Of a stretch of 64,000 nt of DNA, positions 1 to 7,489 are shown piece after piece. The notes beneath the pieces are model-generated. The model did no database searches and was not told where the DNA came from. It saw nothing but the letters and a program-made list of their open reading frames with translations. The stretch comes from SZUA-87 sp041687805 (GTDB taxonomy: Bacteria > Actinomycetota > Acidimicrobiia > Acidimicrobiales > Aldehydirespiratoraceae). The stretch spans positions 1-64,000 of the forward strand of contig JBDNJK010000084.1 of assembly GCA_041687805.1 (NCBI GenBank). Reading direction: 5' to 3'. The position numbers and the translations under genes were made by a program. The stretch's first letter is position 1. Each line of letters begins with the position of its first letter.

Positions 1-1
1 A

Positions 2-418
2 TTCGCCCTTGATGCTCCACTGGGTGAAGTCCAATTTGCCGACAGGGGCGGAGTTCGTGTCCCGCTTCACGGCGGCACCAACTCCGAAGGAGTCACCAAT
101 ATTGTCGTCGGTTCGAACAACGGCACCACTTCCGAACCCAGCATCGATCGCGGTCGACCCGTCGCCGAGGACACCAACCTCACACCCGACGGCTACTCGA
201 TCACCTATGGCACCAGCTTCATCTACACCGTCGAGTTCACCACCGACGGTCCTGTGGCCAAGGCAATTCTCACCTATGGCAACACCGGAGACTCGTCGTC
301 GCCATACTTCTCAGATCAGACGCAGCGGTTCTCCGGCAAGGATTGGCGCACCGTCGAATTCACCGAAGCCGCGATTTTTTCCGATGAAAGTCTGAATACC
401 TACGAGGTGACTGGATGA
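2..418 (+). CDS. Penicillin acylase family protein, C-terminal end (5' cut by window)
   Basis: Only the last 138 codons are present; the frame is open from base 2 and ends in TGA. Near the end the translation reads ILTYGNTGDSSSPYFSDQ, then RFSGKDWRTVEFTEAAI. This matches the typical C-terminus of the penicillin amidase / acyl-homoserine-lactone acylase Ntn-hydrolase family, where YGQSGxPxSPHYxDQ is followed by a W-x-P-x-x-F-T motif. These enzymes hydrolyse amide bonds after autocatalytic processing at an internal serine, and are usually exported. The catalytic serine and signal peptide lie outside the window, so activity cannot be judged. The stop overlaps the start of the next gene (ATGA), which suggests co-transcription with the lipase-like gene. 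Substrate unknown. Confidence 0.75.
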   Translation, partial: FALDAPLGEVQFADRGGVRVPLHGGTNSEGVTNIVVGSNNGTTSEPSIDRGRPVAEDTNLTPDGYSITYGTSFIYTVEFTTDGPVAKAILTYGNTGDSSSPYFSDQTQRFSGKDWRTVEFTEAAIFSDESLNTYEVTG

Positions 419-1182
419 CCCAAAGACCATCACGCCTACGAGTGGCACTCGAATTGAGAGCAATGCCCGAGCTGATGGGCTTCTTCGCATCGGCACCCGC
501 TCTCTGGTCGATGTTGCCCCGTGGCAAAGGTCGACCGGTGCTCGTAATGCCGGGCTTCATGGCCGGTGATGCCAGCACCAGGCCACTTCGAACCCTGTTA
601 CGAGCTCTCGGCCACAACGCCGTGGGGTGGGAACTCGGATCAAATCTCGGGCCCACCAATGGAATCCTCGAAGGCATGATCGATCTTCTCGACCGGCTCG
701 ACAAGGAAGACGGACCAGTCGACATCATCGGCTGGAGCCTCGGCGGAATCTACGGCCGGGAGATGGCCAGGCTCGCTCCGAGCGCGGTTCGTCAGGTGAT
801 CACACTTGGGAGTCCGTTCCAGATCAGCGACTCCAGCGAGTCGAATGTCGGGCCGATGTTCCATGCTTTACAGCGCGCCCATTCTGATCAGATCATGGTG
901 CCGCGCATTGCCGATCACGCCCGGGAAGCGATTCCCGTTCCAACCACATCGGTCTATTCGAGAAGCGACGGCATCGTTCGTTGGAAGCAATGCCTAGATC
1001 CGCAGCAGCCACTCAGCGAAAATATCGAAGTGAGAGGCAGCCATTGCGGTTTGGGCCACAATCCAGCTGCTGTGATGGTGATCGCCGACCGGCTCGCACA
1101 CGTAACCGGACAATGGCAGCCATACACGCCTCCGGCAGCAGCACAAGGCCTGTTTCCCGAGCCGGTTCATTACGTCGCCTAG
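415..1182 (+). CDS. Alpha/beta hydrolase, lipase-like
   Basis: A 255-residue protein with an alpha/beta-hydrolase layout: a VLVMPGFMAG strand-turn near residue 45, a nucleophile elbow GWSLGG with Ser108, a candidate acid Asp185 in SRSDGIV, and a candidate base His210 in RGSHCGLGHNP. The order Ser-Asp-His is normal for the fold. It resembles small actinobacterial triacylglycerol-lipase/PGAP1-like esterases, but the substrate cannot be inferred. No signal peptide or membrane segment is evident, so a cytoplasmic location is likely. The ATG overlaps the stop of the acylase-family gene by four bases, so the two are probably translationally coupled. A 43-bp gap separates it from the acyltransferase gene downstream. 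Confidence 0.8.
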   Translation: MTQRPSRLRVALELRAMPELMGFFASAPALWSMLPRGKGRPVLVMPGFMAGDASTRPLRTLLRALGHNAVGWELGSNLGPTNGILEGMIDLLDRLDKEDGPVDIIGWSLGGIYGREMARLAPSAVRQVITLGSPFQISDSSESNVGPMFHALQRAHSDQIMVPRIADHAREAIPVPTTSVYSRSDGIVRWKQCLDPQQPLSENIEVRGSHCGLGHNPAAVMVIADRLAHVTGQWQPYTPPAAAQGLFPEPVHYVA

Positions 1183-1225
1183 TCACGTCGCCGAGCCCAC
1201 TCCCACGGCGCGGTAGCGTCCCCTC

Positions 1226-2224
1226 GTGTCAAAGCTCCCGCCCAAGCATTTACGCCGAGCAATCACCGGACCGGGGCTCATCGTTGCTCTGATCATTGCG
1301 GTGATTCTCTCGCCGGTAATGATTCCGCTGCTGATCGTGATCGACCTGATCACCGGGTCGCGTCAACTTCGACGCACCAGAGTTTGGTTGTTGGTGATGG
1401 CCTCTGGCGTCGCCGAACTGGGCGGCGCGTTCTACGGCAACCTGGCCATCGTTCTCTACGGTTGGCGGCGGGATAATCCCGGCTGGCTGCGGCTCAATGA
1501 GCGCGGCCAGTTCTTTTGGGTCGAGCGCCATCTGCGTAACTTCCGTAGGTATGCGGGAGTGAAGATGGAAGTCGAGAATCCCGAGGAGTGCTCGGTTGGC
1601 AATGCCATCGTTCTGGCCCACCACACCAGCCACCTTGATGCCGTAATGCCCGCGTATTTGTTCGGCCCGCGTGGCGGTCTCCACATCCAATACACCCTGA
1701 AGAACACTCTGCAATGGCTTCCCGGCCTCGATGTGGTGGGCGGAAATCTTCCCAACGTCTGGATCAACCGACATCCCGAACCCGGGTCACCGATGTTCGA
1801 TCAGATCGAGCAACTCGGGTCCTCCACCGACCACGACCACGTCAGCGTGATATTTCCAGAAGGCACGTTCTTCACTCCCGAACGCCTCGACGCCGGCGCC
1901 GCCGCTGTAGCGCGCAAACGGCCCGACCTTGAGGCGGCCATCCGCGGGTACAAACACTGTCTCCCGATAAGGCCCAGCGGGGTCATGGCTCTCCTTCGCG
2001 GCGCGCCTGATGCCGACTTGGTGATAGTTGGCCATTCAGGACTCGAAGATTTTGTGTTTCTCTCCGATATTGCTTCAAAGATTCCATCGGACAAGCCATG
2101 GAAGATTCACCTCTGGCGCCACCCGCGCCACACCGTGCCGACCGACGAGGACGAGATTCTCACTTGGCTCACCGAGAGATGGGTCGAGATGGACAATTGG
2201 ATCGATAAACAGGTGAATTCATGA
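1226..2224 (+). CDS. 1-acyl-sn-glycerol-3-phosphate acyltransferase family (PlsC-like)
   Basis: A 332-residue PlsC/LPLAT-type acyltransferase, a family that transfers an acyl chain to lysophosphatidate or related acceptors at the inner membrane. Two hydrophobic stretches lie at residues 15-45 and 54-80. The catalytic motif H-x4-D is HTSHLD at 133-138, and the acceptor-phosphate motif FPEGT is at 210-214. The start is a GTG with no clear ribosome binding site, so the exact N-terminus is uncertain. At about 330 residues it is longer than minimal PlsC (about 240), with an extra C-terminal region of unknown role. The stop overlaps the next ATG, so it forms an operon with the DUF1295 gene. The true substrate could be a specialised lipid rather than phosphatidic acid. 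Confidence 0.82.
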   Translation: MSKLPPKHLRRAITGPGLIVALIIAVILSPVMIPLLIVIDLITGSRQLRRTRVWLLVMASGVAELGGAFYGNLAIVLYGWRRDNPGWLRLNERGQFFWVERHLRNFRRYAGVKMEVENPEECSVGNAIVLAHHTSHLDAVMPAYLFGPRGGLHIQYTLKNTLQWLPGLDVVGGNLPNVWINRHPEPGSPMFDQIEQLGSSTDHDHVSVIFPEGTFFTPERLDAGAAAVARKRPDLEAAIRGYKHCLPIRPSGVMALLRGAPDADLVIVGHSGLEDFVFLSDIASKIPSDKPWKIHLWRHPRHTVPTDEDEILTWLTERWVEMDNWIDKQVNS

Positions 2225-3009
2225 GTGGAAACATCGACGTGCTGGCCGCCTCGGCCCTCGCCGTGTTGGTTCTCATGGTTCTCACATGGCTGATCAGCCT
2301 GCCTCTGCACAACGCAAGCATCGTCGACATCGTCTGGGGTGCCGGATTCGTTTTGATCGCGTGGGTCAGCTCCATAACCGGCGACGGCAACTCCACCAGA
2401 TCGACGCTCGTCGCCGCGATGGTCACCGTGTGGGGCGCGCGACTGGCGATCTACCTCTGGTCGCGCAACCACGGCAAGGGCGAGGACTACAGGTATCGGG
2501 CGTTGAGAAAGCGGGCCGGTGGCCAGTTCGCCACACGCAGCCTCTTCACCGTGTTCTTGTTCCAGGGCGTCCTCATGTGGATCGTGTCGCTGCCGGTGCA
2601 GTTGGCGATGGTTCCAGAAACACCAGATGTGGGCGTGATAGCGGTGATAGGGGCGGCTATTTGGGGCATCGGCTTCTTCTTTGAGTCAGTAGGCGACGCC
2701 CAACTCGCCAGGTTCAAGACCAATCCCGACAATGAAGGCCAACTGTTCAATTCGGGGCTCTGGAAATACACCAGGCACCCCAACTATTTCGGCGATTTCT
2801 GTGTCTGGTGGGGCATATTCCTGGTGGCGGCAGAGACGACCGATGCTCGCTTCGGAATTATTGGGCCGATCGTCATGTCCGTCTTCTTGATCCGCGTCTC
2901 GGGCGTGAGACTGCTCGAACGGTCACTCACCAAGCGCAAGCCCGGCTACGAGGATTACGTGAAGCGCACCTCCGCATTCGTCCCTCGCCCACAGCGAAAG
3001 AGCCGGTGA
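2221..3009 (+). CDS. DUF1295 / steroid-reductase-like membrane protein
   Basis: A 262-residue polytopic membrane protein. Its sequence fits the DUF1295 family, related to isoprenylcysteine methyltransferase and steroid 5-alpha-reductase folds. Signs are an early VDIVWGAGF segment, repeated hydrophobic helices, a Trp-rich RLAIYLWSRN stretch, and the C-terminal LWKYTRHPNYFGDFCVWWG, the family's RHPNYxGE-like cofactor-binding signature. The reaction is unknown; related proteins reduce or methylate lipids. It overlaps the upstream acyltransferase by four bases and the downstream phosphatase by one base (TGATG), so the three genes are probably one transcription unit with a lipid or small-molecule theme. 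Confidence 0.8.
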   Translation: MSGNIDVLAASALAVLVLMVLTWLISLPLHNASIVDIVWGAGFVLIAWVSSITGDGNSTRSTLVAAMVTVWGARLAIYLWSRNHGKGEDYRYRALRKRAGGQFATRSLFTVFLFQGVLMWIVSLPVQLAMVPETPDVGVIAVIGAAIWGIGFFFESVGDAQLARFKTNPDNEGQLFNSGLWKYTRHPNYFGDFCVWWGIFLVAAETTDARFGIIGPIVMSVFLIRVSGVRLLERSLTKRKPGYEDYVKRTSAFVPRPQRKSR

Positions 3010-3797
3010 TGACTGAGCCGATACCCTCCGTCGATCCTCACCTGGTCGAGTTCGCCGTCGAGTTGGCTCGCTCCGCCGGAAGGCTCACGCTCGATTGGTT
3101 TCAATCTGCATCATTGACCGTCGATCACAAAGTTGATGGATCACCCGTCACGGCTGCCGATCTGGCAGCCGAGACTCATATTCGCGACCGCATCGCTCAA
3201 CGATTTCCCGACGATGCCATCATCGGTGAGGAACATCCCGACACCACCGGCACATCCGGGCGCACCTGGGTCATAGATCCGATCGACGGCACCAAAGCGT
3301 TCACCAAGGGTGTGCCGCTCTACAGCAATCTCATAGCGCTGATCGATGCTCACGGCCCGGCGATTGGGGTAATCAATCTTCCGGGGCTTGATGAGACAGT
3401 GGCCGCCGGACGCGGCCTTGGATGCACCCATCAGGGACAGCCCTGCCGGGTGAACGATCACGCCACCATCGACGGTGCCTACATCTGTACCAGCGAGACC
3501 GGCTACTGGCCAGGCGAGACGCTAGATCGAGTGCTCAAAAGCCCCGCTTCACTACGCACCTGGGGAGATGCCTACGGCTACGCGCTTGTCGCAACAGGTC
3601 GGACGGAGGCCATGATCGACCCCCAAGTATACCCGTGGGACATTGCACCGATGTCGGTGATCATCCCCGAGGCAGGCGGGAGGTTCACCACAACCGACGG
3701 CAGCGCCGAATGGCGCGGCGGGTCGGGTGTGGCCACCAACGGCGTGATCCACCAGCAGATTCTCGACCTGCTCAGCGGAGCCGGAGATCCTCGGTAG
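3009..3797 (+). CDS. hisN: Inositol-monophosphatase family phosphatase, probably histidinol-phosphatase
   Basis: A 262-residue Mg-dependent phosphatase of the FIG/IMPase superfamily. Visible metal-binding motifs are IIGEEHPD near residues 70-77, WVIDPIDGTKAF near 90-101, and YPWDIAPMSVIIPEAGG near 208-224. The family cleaves inositol-1-phosphate, histidinol phosphate, 3'-phosphoadenosine phosphate or fructose bisphosphate. The length and the WDIAP motif fit actinobacterial HisN-type histidinol-phosphatases, but no other his genes are nearby, so the symbol is tentative. ATG chosen at the TGATG junction with the previous gene. Convergent with the sigma-factor gene that ends six bases later. Confidence 0.75.
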   Translation: MTEPIPSVDPHLVEFAVELARSAGRLTLDWFQSASLTVDHKVDGSPVTAADLAAETHIRDRIAQRFPDDAIIGEEHPDTTGTSGRTWVIDPIDGTKAFTKGVPLYSNLIALIDAHGPAIGVINLPGLDETVAAGRGLGCTHQGQPCRVNDHATIDGAYICTSETGYWPGETLDRVLKSPASLRTWGDAYGYALVATGRTEAMIDPQVYPWDIAPMSVIIPEAGGRFTTTDGSAEWRGGSGVATNGVIHQQILDLLSGAGDPR

Positions 3798-3803
3798 TTG
3801 CTG

Positions 3804-4754
3804 CTAGCGGACCATGGCCGCGATGGCCGGGGCATCAGACTCGATCAGATTGATCTGCTCCATACGATCGCCGAAGCGGGTCGCATCACCAATGTCTTTG
3901 GCGTAGGTCGCCTTGCGACGTGCAACCCGGCCGGTCACTTCGCCCGGATCAGAAGTTCGACCCATGTACTGCGACTCAAGCCCTTCCTTGAGCATGAGCA
4001 ACGACTCCGACCGAAGCTGAGAGATTCTCGACTCTGTCACACCGAGAAACTCGGCCAAGTCCTGTGAGGATCGACCTTCGAGGAAGTAACCGATGACCAC
4101 CGTGCGGTGACGCTCAGGAAGCAGCGAGATGGCATCTCTGAGGTAGGAATGAAGTTCACGAGTCTCGAGTTCTTCGGACGGCTCGACGGCGCAATGATCG
4201 ACCAACACGTCGACGAGCGTGAGGTCCTTCTCGACCCCATCGGAAGTCTCATGTTCGAGAGCAAGTACGACACTTTTAAACATGCGATCCTGCAGACGAT
4301 GCAGTTCGTCGCTATTCATTCCGAGGGCCTCAGCTATTTCTTCCTTGCTCGGAATACGACCGAGTTGAGTGGCGAGGCTCTGCTCGGTGTTTTCGAGCTT
4401 GCGAGCGAGGTTGCGCACCGAGCGGGGCGCCCAGTCGGCGGCCCGCACTGAGTCGAGAATGGCACCGCGAATACGCTGAGCGGCGAAACGTTCGAATGGC
4501 ACACCGCGGCTCGCGTCGTAGCGACGAGCCGCCTCTACCAAGCCAAGTGCACCGGCTCGGGCGAGATCGTCACGGTCCACGTGACGGGGAAAGTGAACCG
4601 CCACCTGAAACACAACGTGCTTCACCAGCGGAAGGTTGGCTTCGATCATCTCGGCCAATTCTGGCTCAATCGAACCTGCGCCGGATTGCGGCCTCTGGTT
4701 CGTTCGCTGAGCTCTGCGCCCTCTGACTGGTTTAACCGTGTCGCCCTTGTTCAT
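3804..4754 (-). CDS. RNA polymerase sigma factor, FliA/WhiG type
   Basis: A 316-residue sigma-70 family protein with regions 2, 3 and 4. Region 2 (about residues 35-105) has LVKHVVFQVAVHFPRHVDRDDL and RFAAQRIRGAILDSVRAADWAPRSVR, the latter diagnostic of the FliA/WhiG/SigB-like group 3 (FxxxRIRGAILDxLR). Region 3 includes LGRIPSKEEIAEALGM. Region 4 (about 205-262) contains LPERHRTVVIGYFLEGRSSQDLAEFLGVTESRISQLRSE (split here for description only). A tail of about 45 residues after region 4 is longer than in FliA. No flagellar or sporulation genes are in the window, so its regulon is unknown. Start is ATG at 4754 with a weak AGGG upstream; a roughly 140-bp gap ahead should hold its promoter. Confidence 0.88.
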   Translation of the reverse strand: MNKGDTVKPVRGRRAQRTNQRPQSGAGSIEPELAEMIEANLPLVKHVVFQVAVHFPRHVDRDDLARAGALGLVEAARRYDASRGVPFERFAAQRIRGAILDSVRAADWAPRSVRNLARKLENTEQSLATQLGRIPSKEEIAEALGMNSDELHRLQDRMFKSVVLALEHETSDGVEKDLTLVDVLVDHCAVEPSEELETRELHSYLRDAISLLPERHRTVVIGYFLEGRSSQDLAEFLGVTESRISQLRSESLLMLKEGLESQYMGRTSDPGEVTGRVARRKATYAKDIGDATRFGDRMEQINLIESDAPAIAAMVR

Positions 4755-4895
4755 CGCCCTGATGTCTTCCTGTTAGTGCCGGGGCTCGGACTCCATTTGT
4801 TCGAGCTTCTAGCAGCGACGGATACTTCGGCAGGTTCTGAACTCGACTTTAGAGATTCGTCGAAAAAGATCTCAAAACCCTTGAATAGGCGGATA

Positions 4896-5885
4896 TCAGG
4901 TGAAGATCGACAAACCCTCGAACTTCATGGCGTGCAGCCCACGGGCACGAAGATCACGCAGCATGAGTAGCGGCTGGTCGACCTCAGCCAACCCATACGC
5001 TCCCGGGCCGCACCGTCCTGCCAGCACATGAACGGCCGCAGTCGCAGCAACCGCTCCAGTGGCCACCGCAGGCCGATCTACCGCGCCAGTCACAGACACT
5101 CGCCGTTCATTACCGATCAGGCCACGGATCTCGACGCGAACAGCTCCCGTGCCACCCTCAGGATGCGGCTTCCAGAGCATCGGGAGAGGCGAAGTCAGAC
5201 GATCGCGGCGTGTCGCCGAAACTCTCGCCGTCACTCTCGACACCCTCGGGAACGCCGGAACCAGCAGGAGTGCGTCGGGCAGTCCGCCGCGATAGCAATC
5301 GCGTCCTCCGATCGGATCAGGGAACCACACCAACTCTCGCCCCGACCCACCCGGGCGACGCTTCCAACGCCCATCTCTCCAGTCGACGCTGCTCGAACTC
5401 AACGCCCGGTGATGCTGACGAGCACAGGCCGGCCCACCCGCACCGACCTTGGCCACGTGAATTTCTTCGACCTTGTCGAACTCCGCGGCACCGTGGCGAG
5501 CCAGTAGACAGCTCATGCCGGGCATGAAACCCGCGCCCACCAGCACCGGAACGCCGTGATACCTCGCCTCTTGGTCGATGGCCAACAACCGGCGGACTTC
5601 CGACAGATCGTCAGACGTTGCGACCGCCGGAATGCCGGCTTCGACAGCCATGCGCACCCAACGCAGTTGAGTTCCTGAAGGGGTGGCAACGATCACCACT
5701 GCTACGTCCGGGTTGATCCCAGATGCATGGCCGGCCTCGACTCCAGCCCCCAACGATCTTGCAACTCTGCCCGTCCGATCCTGATTTGAATCGAAAATCT
5801 CGACAGTCGAAACCCCTGGCGATGATCGAAGCTGACGAGCTATTCGAGCTCCAGTCGCTCCCGCGCCCACCACCATCACCCTCAT
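4896..5885 (-). CDS. NAD(P)-binding oxidoreductase, saccharopine-dehydrogenase-like
   Basis: A 329-residue protein that opens with a clean Rossmann dinucleotide motif (MVVGAGATGARIARQL, residues 4-19) followed by an acidic end of beta-2 (EIFDSN), predicting NAD(H) binding. The layout, with GVPVLVGAGFMPGMSCLLAR near residues 115-134, resembles saccharopine dehydrogenase-like or Gfo/Idh-type reductases that act on amino-acid or carbonyl substrates. A long stretch (about 150-240) is basic and poorly conserved in appearance. The reaction is not identifiable. Same strand as the downstream sigma factor but separated by about 140 bp; a small membrane protein gene lies 20 bp upstream. Confidence 0.65.
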   Translation of the reverse strand: MRVMVVGAGATGARIARQLRSSPGVSTVEIFDSNQDRTGRVARSLGAGVEAGHASGINPDVAVVIVATPSGTQLRWVRMAVEAGIPAVATSDDLSEVRRLLAIDQEARYHGVPVLVGAGFMPGMSCLLARHGAAEFDKVEEIHVAKVGAGGPACARQHHRALSSSSVDWRDGRWKRRPGGSGRELVWFPDPIGGRDCYRGGLPDALLLVPAFPRVSRVTARVSATRRDRLTSPLPMLWKPHPEGGTGAVRVEIRGLIGNERRVSVTGAVDRPAVATGAVAATAAVHVLAGRCGPGAYGLAEVDQPLLMLRDLRARGLHAMKFEGLSIFT

Positions 5886-5905
5886 GTCGGAGTCACCTCA
5901 GCCAC

Positions 5906-6058
5906 TCAGCGCAGATCTTCGCCACGGAGCTCGCGCCAACCGCCAGTTTGGGGCGGCACGCCGCCGCCTCCCCGCACGCGAATAGCCGCCGCCACAGCAA
6001 TACCGGCTCCAATGGCCACAACACTGCGACGAATCAGAGTAACCAGTCCACCACCCAT
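5906..6058 (-). CDS. Small membrane protein, 50 aa
   Basis: A short reading frame of 50 residues with one hydrophobic segment (LIRRSVVAIGAGIAVAAAI) and a polar C-terminal tail (GGWRELRGEDLR). It is supported by a good ribosome binding site, GGAGG, five bases ahead of its ATG. A longer in-frame start at 6091 exists but lacks this site. It sits between tRNA-Ile and an oxidoreductase gene on the same strand, 20 bp ahead of the latter. No family recognised; a single-pass membrane protein with the tail in the cytoplasm is likely. Confidence 0.5.
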   Translation of the reverse strand: MGGGLVTLIRRSVVAIGAGIAVAAAIRVRGGGGVPPQTGGWRELRGEDLR

Positions 6059-6099
6059 GGTTTCCTCCGGTTGGTCGGGGTAACTCAGCACACGGAACG

Positions 6100-6173
<74 letters not shown>

Positions 6174-6187
6174 GTGAGGCGATCACG

Positions 6188-7024
6188 CTACCGGTCGTCG
6201 GTGGTGGTCGCCACCTCCGGATCGTCATCTCCAACGAAGTCTCCGGGCATTGGGATCGAGCTCGTCGACGCCGCTGGGAGCGGTGTTTCGGCCTCCGGCT
6301 GAGCTGGAGCCGCGGTCGGCTCGTTGCCCTGGGCAACCGAGCGCCTCAGCAGGCCAGGACGAGGCCTGAGACGCTTCGGCCTAGGACGAGCAGTCTCCTC
6401 TTCGACGACAGTGAGACGAATGCCGCCGGTGACGTCGCTGATGAGATTGAAAAGCACGGCCATGAGCACTGTGAACCCCGCTCCGGCGACGACGAGAACT
6501 AGGCCACCCACCGCGCTGGCGCGAAAGATCTGATCAGCGTTGAAGGCAAAACTGTCGAGCGCGAAGAGCTTCTGGATGAAGTTCTCGATGTTGTCGATGG
6601 TGCCCGACCCAACGGCCAGGCTCCAGAGGATCACACCGGCGATGAGAATGATTCCCCACAAACAGAAATAGAAGATGAGCGACATCTTCAACACCGACCA
6701 AGGCTCGATATGGCGAACCAAGCGGCGTACGCGCCTGGCGCGAAGCTTTCCGGCCATGTGCCGATCAATGAGCGCGGGTCGCGATACGGCGGCGACCTTG
6801 ACCACCGGCACCGCTACGGGTGCGGGCACGTCGGCAACTGGCGGGACCTTTTTGACTGGATCTGGTTCATCAGATTCATCCAAAGAATCACCAGATGCCG
6901 GAGGCATGACCCAGTCATCGCCGGTTGCCGTCCGGAACAGTTCTTCTTCTTGCTCGGGCAGGTTCGTCATCACTCGCGTTCGGCCGACCTCAGGCGGGTC
7001 TGGCACACCGCGAGTGTATGCCAC
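6188..7024 (-). CDS. DUF3566 membrane protein
   Basis: A 278-residue protein with a long, polar N-terminal region (to about residue 90), then a conserved block RRLVRHIEPWSVLKMSLIFYF and two transmembrane helices (about 110-135 and 160-185). It ends in an Arg/Pro-rich tail. The pattern is that of actinobacterial DUF3566, always found near gyrA. Known family role: poorly defined transmembrane protein. The start is uncertain: GTG at 7024 has AGGAGG about 13 bases upstream, while an ATG at 6970 is a possible shorter start. It lies between the TadG-like gene and tRNA-Ile on the same strand, so co-transcription with the gyr operon is possible. Confidence 0.85.
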   Translation of the reverse strand: MAYTRGVPDPPEVGRTRVMTNLPEQEEELFRTATGDDWVMPPASGDSLDESDEPDPVKKVPPVADVPAPVAVPVVKVAAVSRPALIDRHMAGKLRARRVRRLVRHIEPWSVLKMSLIFYFCLWGIILIAGVILWSLAVGSGTIDNIENFIQKLFALDSFAFNADQIFRASAVGGLVLVVAGAGFTVLMAVLFNLISDVTGGIRLTVVEEETARPRPKRLRPRPGLLRRSVAQGNEPTAAPAQPEAETPLPAASTSSIPMPGDFVGDDDPEVATTTDDR

Positions 7025-7082
7025 AGCGACCAGCGGGCCTCCTCACCGGGTCGGTGAGACCATCACGCGATGGGTGGACGCC

Positions 7083-7433
7083 CTATTCGTCGGCGCGGGC
7101 AATCCACTGCACGTCTGCGGTGGCCCTGGCGGCCGCAGTGGCCTCGCCCACTCTTACTTCCACATCGGCGGTGCCGTCGCTTAGCTCGAAGCCAACCAAC
7201 TCCCCGCCGTTGCCCGAGGCCATCTCCTCGGCTGCTACGCGTCCATCGACCGCGCCGGCCAGAGCGGCAGCATCAGCCGCTGTGCGGGCACGTGCGAAGT
7301 CGTCGAGCGCTGTTCCGAGCCTCATCAGCACAACCAGCGACACGACCGTCAGCATCACAACCAGGGCCATAAGGGGAACCACTTGTCCGGATTCCCGGCC
7401 CGACATTGGACGTTTGACACCGAAATAATTCAC
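7083..7433 (-). CDS. TadE/TadG-like secreted or pilus-associated protein
   Basis: A 116-residue protein. After a short basic leader it has RESGQVVPLMALVVMLTVV, a hydrophobic helix, then ARARTAADAAALAGA. That combination is typical of TadE/TadG-like pseudopilins and the Flp-pilus/helicase-secretion neighbourhood proteins of actinobacteria. GTG at 7433 is chosen because GGAGG sits six bases upstream; a longer TTG start at 7460 lacks such a site. The gene begins 56 bp after gyrA on the same strand. No tadA, tadB or prepilin peptidase gene is in the window, so its secretion partner is elsewhere or it acts alone. Confidence 0.7.
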   Translation of the reverse strand: MNYFGVKRPMSGRESGQVVPLMALVVMLTVVSLVVLMRLGTALDDFARARTAADAAALAGAVDGRVAAEEMASGNGGELVGFELSDGTADVEVRVGEATAAARATADVQWIARADE

Positions 7434-7489
7434 GAGCTTCCTCCACTTCTGAAACTGCAAGGGGGGGGAAGTGGGAAAAGTCGTATGCC

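Noticed and set aside
9..395. 128-residue frame at the left edge
   Set aside because: Out of frame with the clear acylase-family C-terminus read from base 2, and Pro/Ser-rich without motifs.
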